From an uncultured Oscillospiraceae bacterium (GTDB lineage Bacteria; Bacillota; Clostridia; Oscillospirales; Oscillospiraceae): DNA of 35,692 bases. The translations under genes were made by a program, and so were the position numbers. Where the stretch lies: positions 1-35,692 of the forward strand of contig CATLEJ010000007.1 of NCBI GenBank assembly GCA_949916125.1, read 5' to 3'. The notes beneath the pieces are model-generated. The model did not search any database and was not told where the DNA came from. It worked only from the letters and a program-made list of their open reading frames with translations. Positions 31,700 to 35,692 of the stretch are shown here, in pieces (within the stretch, counting starts at the first letter, position 1; each line of letters starts with the position of its first letter).

Positions 31700-32983
31700 A
31701 TGATCATGGCGTTCAACACTTTATATACCGTGCTTGTTGCCGACGACGAGGACGAGCTCCGCGAGGCGGTGTGTACCATGATCCCCTGGCAGGAGCTGGG
31801 GTTCCGGCTGGTTGGGAGCGCAAGCAACGGGCTGGACGCGCTCCAGCTGGTGGAGAAACATGAGCCGGACCTTTTGCTGACCGACATCCGTATGCCCTTC
31901 ATCTCCGGGATCGAGCTGGCCCGGCAGGTGCGCGAAATGCGCCCCACGACCAACATTGCCTTCCTCAGCGGTTATGACGACTTTGAGTACGCCCAGCGGG
32001 CCATTCAATATAACATCATCAGTTATATGCTCAAGCCGCTGACCGTGAAGGGCCTCGAAGACGAGCTGCGGATGATCCGCCAGAAAATTGACGTCCAGTT
32101 TTCCATGTTCCGTCAGGCCGTTCCCCGGAGCGATGAGCAGGGCCCTCGGACAAACGAGCTGATGGCCCTGGTGCTGGACGGCTACTCCGATCTGGACGGG
32201 AAGGCGGAGGCCTATGCCCTTCAGTGCGGCCTGCTGCAGAACAAAAACGACAGGCCCTTCTATACCGTGATGGTGTCCGTCCTGGTAAAGGGAGACGGGA
32301 CCTTTGATACGCCCGCATCCTTCGCGGACTCGGTGGACCGGCTGGCCGCCAAATACCTGCGCGGCGCCAGCTTCTTTTCCCTGAACAAGGTGGTGTCGGT
32401 GCTGTTGGGCAGCCCCGCCGATTTTGGGGAATTCCTCTATATTTTAGCCGATGAAATCACCCAGATGTCCGGCCGGGTGCTGGACAGGCGCTGCCGTGTG
32501 GGCGTCAGCCGGATGGTCGGCGACCCCGGCGCGCTTTGTGACGCCTACCGTGAGGCCATGGAGGCCATTCTCCAGGGCGACAGGGCCGAGGCGGGCGCCC
32601 AGTTTATCAGCGACCTGGAACCGGCGGTAAAGGGGGGCGAGCTGTTATGCAAGCGGGCGCTGGAGGCTTTGGAGCAGCACTACATGGATCCGGGACTTTC
32701 TCTGGTGTCGTTGAGCGGGATGCTGGACGTCAGCCCCAACCACCTGAGCGCCTGCATCAAAAAATACGCCGGCGAGACCTTTATCAATACCCTGATCCAA
32801 AAACGGATGGAGGCCGCCCGGGAGCTGCTGTCCACCCCCGGTCTGAAGATCAGGGATGTGGCGGAGCGGTGCGGCTACACGGATCAGCACTACTTCAGCT
32901 ATTGCTTCAAAAAATACTGCGGGGAATCCCCCAACTCCATGCGCCGCAGGCTGGAGGAAGAAAGGAGCGGTGAGGCGCTGTGA
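31700..32983 (+). CDS. AraC-type response regulator (YesN-like)
   Basis: ATG at 31700 (427 residues), GGGAGG a few bases upstream; the track's TTG at 31685 precedes that site. Receiver domain about 8-130: VADDED, phospho-acceptor Asp 62 in LLTDIRMP, FLSGYDDFEYAQRAI and MLKPL. A middle region of about 170 residues (about 150-320) has no familiar motif, as in long YesN-type regulators. The C-terminal AraC domain (about 325-420) carries SGMLDVSPNHLSACIKKY and IRDVAERCGYTDQHYFSYCFKK. It overlaps the kinase gene by 4 bases (GTGA), so it is its direct partner. Targets are probably sugar transport genes beyond the window. Confidence 0.95.
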   Translation: MIMAFNTLYTVLVADDEDELREAVCTMIPWQELGFRLVGSASNGLDALQLVEKHEPDLLLTDIRMPFISGIELARQVREMRPTTNIAFLSGYDDFEYAQRAIQYNIISYMLKPLTVKGLEDELRMIRQKIDVQFSMFRQAVPRSDEQGPRTNELMALVLDGYSDLDGKAEAYALQCGLLQNKNDRPFYTVMVSVLVKGDGTFDTPASFADSVDRLAAKYLRGASFFSLNKVVSVLLGSPADFGEFLYILADEITQMSGRVLDRRCRVGVSRMVGDPGALCDAYREAMEAILQGDRAEAGAQFISDLEPAVKGGELLCKRALEALEQHYMDPGLSLVSLSGMLDVSPNHLSACIKKYAGETFINTLIQKRMEAARELLSTPGLKIRDVAERCGYTDQHYFSYCFKKYCGESPNSMRRRLEEERSGEAL

Positions 32984-34713
32984 GACGCGGTGTTTCCGGT
33001 TCCGGGATGCGAACCACCACGCTTCTGGTCCTTATGGTGGTGGGGGTGGTTTCCATCATTTTGGGCTGCTGCATTACCCTGTTTCTGGACCGCTACCGCA
33101 GCGCCATGGTGCAAAATGCCCGCACCGCCAGCGCCCAGGCCATCTCCCAGGTGTCCAACACGGTGGGCAACTACCTCCTGGATATGGAGAAAGCGATGGA
33201 CTTGGTAAAGCAGGCTATGCGGTCCAGCCCGGACAGCAGGGACGAGCAGCTGTCTACCTTTTTAAAATTCCGCCCTGATGTGGCCGCGGTCACCAGCTAC
33301 TCGGCCGCAGGGGAGCTGCTGGACTGCTGGGCTCCTGGCAGGGAACCAAAGGAGAATATCCTCCTGAATCTCTCTTTCGACCTGGAGCGGGCCCGCTCCG
33401 GCTCTTCTCCCTACATGACCGCCCCCCATGTGGTGACCCTTTTCGAGAGCTGGTATCCCTGGGTGGTCACAATGACCGCACCGCTGGACCCGCCGCCCGG
33501 CGGGGACAATATGGCGGCCTGGGTGTCCCTGGACCTCAGTTTCTCCAACATCTCCGGCTATATCAACAACGTCAGCATCGGCCAGCGGGGCTACTGTTTC
33601 CTGATGGACCGGGCGGGAAACATCGTCTACCACCCCCAGCAGCAGCTGCTGTACTCCGGGCTGAAGGATGAGGACACCGCCGCCCTGTCCGCCCTGGCGG
33701 ATGGCTCCTACGCCGATGACACGGTAATCTACAGCTTGACCGGCGTGGAAAGCAGCGACTGGCGGGTGGTGGGGGTCAGCTATGTGGACGAGCTGGTGAA
33801 CCGCAATGTGCAGGAGATGATCCGGCTGTCCATTGTCCTGGCCGCCGTTGTCCTGGCCGCCGCCCTGCTGACCAGCTGGCTCCTCTCCCAGCTGCTGGGC
33901 CGCCCCCTGCGGGACCTGGCCTCCGCCATGGAAAAATTTGAGGCCGACGCCGACCACTTTACCTACCGCCCGGTGAAGGGAACCCGGGAGGTGTGGGAGC
34001 TCTCCGGCTCCTTTGGGCATATGGTGCTGCGCATCCAGCGGCTGATATCCACCGTACGCCAGGAGGAGGTCAACCTGCGCAAGACGGAACTGAAGGCCCT
34101 CCAGGCCCAGATCAACCCCCACTTCCTGTATAACACCCTGGACTCCATCGCCTGGATGTGCGAACAGGGTCGGAGCGGCGACGCGGTGAAAATGATCCAC
34201 GCCCTGGCCAAGCTGTTCCGCATCAGCATCAGCAAGGGGCATGAGCTGATTCCCATTGCCCGGGAAATCGAGCACGCGGAAAATTATCTGGATATCCAGA
34301 GGTACCGCTATAAAAATCAGTTTACCTACAGCTTTGACGTGGACCCCGGCTGTCTGGACTACTACTGCAACAAAATCACCCTCCAGCCCATCATTGAGAA
34401 CGCTATTATGCACGGCCTGGACCTGATGGTGGATGAGGGCCACATCCATGTTCAGGTGCGCCAGGAGGGGGAGGACGTGGTGTTCCTGGTCCGGGACAAC
34501 GGCGTGGGCATGAGCCGGGAGCAGGTCCGCGCCATTCTGGAAGAGGATACCCAAAACCGCACCGGCATCGGGATTAAGAACGTGAACGACCGGCTTAGGA
34601 TCTACTTCGGCAGTCAGTACGGGCTGCACATTGCCAGCGAGCCGGACGTGGGCACCACGGTGGAGCTGCGGATGCCCAAGGTGAGGGAGGCGGGGGACTA
34701 TGAGACGAAGTAA
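32980..34713 (+). CDS. YesM-type sensor histidine kinase
   Basis: GTG at 32980 overlaps the regulator's stop (GTGA); an ATG at 33007 is an alternative. About 577 residues: membrane helix (about 10-36), dCACHE-like extracellular sensor (about 40-275) with a typical GYCFLMDRAGNIVYHP motif, second helix (about 283-305), HAMP (about 306-360), and a His_kinase domain with QAQINPHFLYNTLD (phospho-acceptor His about 381). The ATPase domain has IIENAIMHGLD, VRDNGVGM and GIGIKNVNDRL. The kinase should phosphorylate the AraC-type regulator encoded just upstream. Its stop lies within the start of the following lipoprotein gene, so sensor and binding protein are made together and may interact. Confidence 0.95.
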   Translation: MRRGVSGSGMRTTTLLVLMVVGVVSIILGCCITLFLDRYRSAMVQNARTASAQAISQVSNTVGNYLLDMEKAMDLVKQAMRSSPDSRDEQLSTFLKFRPDVAAVTSYSAAGELLDCWAPGREPKENILLNLSFDLERARSGSSPYMTAPHVVTLFESWYPWVVTMTAPLDPPPGGDNMAAWVSLDLSFSNISGYINNVSIGQRGYCFLMDRAGNIVYHPQQQLLYSGLKDEDTAALSALADGSYADDTVIYSLTGVESSDWRVVGVSYVDELVNRNVQEMIRLSIVLAAVVLAAALLTSWLLSQLLGRPLRDLASAMEKFEADADHFTYRPVKGTREVWELSGSFGHMVLRIQRLISTVRQEEVNLRKTELKALQAQINPHFLYNTLDSIAWMCEQGRSGDAVKMIHALAKLFRISISKGHELIPIAREIEHAENYLDIQRYRYKNQFTYSFDVDPGCLDYYCNKITLQPIIENAIMHGLDLMVDEGHIHVQVRQEGEDVVFLVRDNGVGMSREQVRAILEEDTQNRTGIGIKNVNDRLRIYFGSQYGLHIASEPDVGTTVELRMPKVREAGDYETK

Positions 34714-35683
34714 ATATCTCCTCCCGGTCCTGCTGCTCGCCTGCCTGTGCGGCTGCGGGCCGGACGCCGGCCTCCCGGTCCGGCACTCGGTGGCGCTGAT
34801 CGTGAAATCCACCGACAGCGAGTTTTTCCTTTCTGTCTTCGCCGGGGCCAGGGCCGCCGCCACGGAGTACAATCTGGACCTGACCATCACCGGCCCCGAG
34901 ACGGAGGAGGACTACGAGACCCAGAATTGGATGGTCTACCAGGCGGTGGAGGACGGAGCGGAGGCCATCGTCTTTTCCGCTATTGGCTACGAGGAGAACG
35001 CCCCCGCCATCGACGCCGCCGCGGCCGCCGGAGTACAGATCGTGTCCATCGACAGCGGCGTGGGCTCAGAGCGGGTGAGCACCTATATCGGAACAGACAA
35101 TTACGCCGCCGGCCAAATGGCGGCCCGGGCGGCGCTGGAACGGATGGAGGGAACGCTGTGTGTGGGGATCGTCAACTACAATGAGGGCACCGCCAACGGC
35201 CAGGAACGGGTTCAGGGGGCGATGGACGCCCTGCGTGAGAGCGGCCGGGCCCGGATCGCAGCTGTGATCACCACTCTGGTGGACGCCCCCCGCGCCCAGA
35301 CGGATACCATCGCCTTGCTGCTGGCCCACCCGGAGGTCAATGTGCTGATGGCCTTTAACGAGCCCACCAGCGTGGGCGCGGCCCGGGCGGTGCGGACCCT
35401 GGACCGCGGGGAGGATATTTTCCTGGTGGGATTTGATTCCAATGTGGTCACCATCGACGGCCTTCAGGACGGCTGTGTGGACGCCCTCATTGTGCAAAAC
35501 CCCTACGCTATGGGATATCTGGGGGTGGAGAGCGCCTACCGGCTCCTGGCCCGGCAGGATGACGGACTGGAACCGGTGGTGGACACATCCACCCAGGTCA
35601 TCGATCGAAACAACCTTTTTACGATGGATGGCCAGAAAGCGCTCTTTGCCTTTGAACAGCCCGGAACTGGTCAAAATAACTAA
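34700..35683 (+). CDS. Periplasmic-binding-protein-like lipoprotein (sugar/LacI-type fold)
   Basis: A 327-residue lipoprotein. Signal with LCGC lipobox, cysteine about 19, then VRHSVALIVKSTDSEFF, the usual opening of type-I sugar-binding proteins (Peripla_BP_4 family). VQIVSIDSGV, YIGTDNYAAGQMA and FLVGFDSNVV are family signatures. It overlaps the kinase gene by 14 bases; GGAGG lies 9 bases before the ATG. Binding proteins in such operons either feed an ABC importer or present ligand to the neighbouring kinase. The gene ends 9 bases before the window edge, so any transporter genes would lie just beyond. Confidence 0.93.
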   Translation: MRRSKYLLPVLLLACLCGCGPDAGLPVRHSVALIVKSTDSEFFLSVFAGARAAATEYNLDLTITGPETEEDYETQNWMVYQAVEDGAEAIVFSAIGYEENAPAIDAAAAAGVQIVSIDSGVGSERVSTYIGTDNYAAGQMAARAALERMEGTLCVGIVNYNEGTANGQERVQGAMDALRESGRARIAAVITTLVDAPRAQTDTIALLLAHPEVNVLMAFNEPTSVGAARAVRTLDRGEDIFLVGFDSNVVTIDGLQDGCVDALIVQNPYAMGYLGVESAYRLLARQDDGLEPVVDTSTQVIDRNNLFTMDGQKALFAFEQPGTGQNN

Positions 35684-35692
35684 ATTCGACAT

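Overview
The window looks like a chromosomal segment of a GC-rich, low-oxygen Firmicute, most likely a gut clostridium of the Oscillospiraceae type. The signs are WXG100/EssC-type (T7SSb) secretion genes, S-layer homology (SLH) repeats on a secreted mucin glycosidase, YesM/AraC two-component systems beside sugar-binding lipoproteins, and Shine-Dalgarno sites of the AGGAGG type. This assignment is inference from gene content. No rRNA, tRNA, CRISPR array or complete insertion sequence was seen.

Region 1 (1-12177, all minus strand) is a type VII secretion locus. Read 5' to 3' it runs: LXG-like effector candidate, DUF4176 protein, two-helix membrane protein (possible immunity or accessory factor), two WXG100 proteins, a hairpin and a 162-bp MITE-like insertion, a membrane-anchored FHA protein, the EssC ATPase, EsaB, four more small helical/WXG100-like proteins, a VWA-TM-FHA protein, and the start of a lipoprotein cut by the window edge. 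A near-consensus sigma-A promoter (12316-12344) lies upstream. EssA, EssB and EsaA are not in the window. Instead there are three FHA-bearing proteins, one with an extracellular VWA domain.

Region 2 (12399-22233, minus strand) is a sugar-uptake and phosphorolysis locus: GH94 phosphorylase (closest to N,N'-diacetylchitobiose phosphorylase), alpha-phosphohexomutase, YesM-type histidine kinase, sugar-binding lipoprotein, two ABC permeases and an AraC-type response regulator, closed by a clear terminator. Divergent from it, across a 448-bp regulatory region with a 28-bp perfect palindrome, is a 1562-residue SLH-anchored GH101 endo-alpha-N-acetylgalactosaminidase (22682-27370). A 9-mer, GGCAATTTG, occurs upstream of the lipoprotein gene and twice in the divergent region, and may be the regulator's site. 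A plausible model is that GH101 releases mucin O-glycan disaccharides at the cell surface, the ABC system imports them, and GH94 plus the mutase split and channel them. GH94 is not the usual phosphorylase for the core-1 disaccharide, so the true substrate is an open question.

Region 3 (27680-31499, minus strand) is an eroded ADP-ribose/nucleic-acid-repair-like island: a macro-domain protein with a helical C-terminal domain, a VWA protein, an HD/polynucleotide-kinase-like remnant that has lost its P-loop, a tiny ORF, and a PARG-like (DUF2263) plus ADP-ribosylglycohydrolase gene broken by an out-of-frame internal deletion.

Region 4 (31628-35683, plus strand) is a tightly overlapping three-gene operon of AraC-type response regulator, YesM-type histidine kinase and periplasmic-binding-protein-like lipoprotein, driven by a strong TTGCAA-17-TATAAT promoter.
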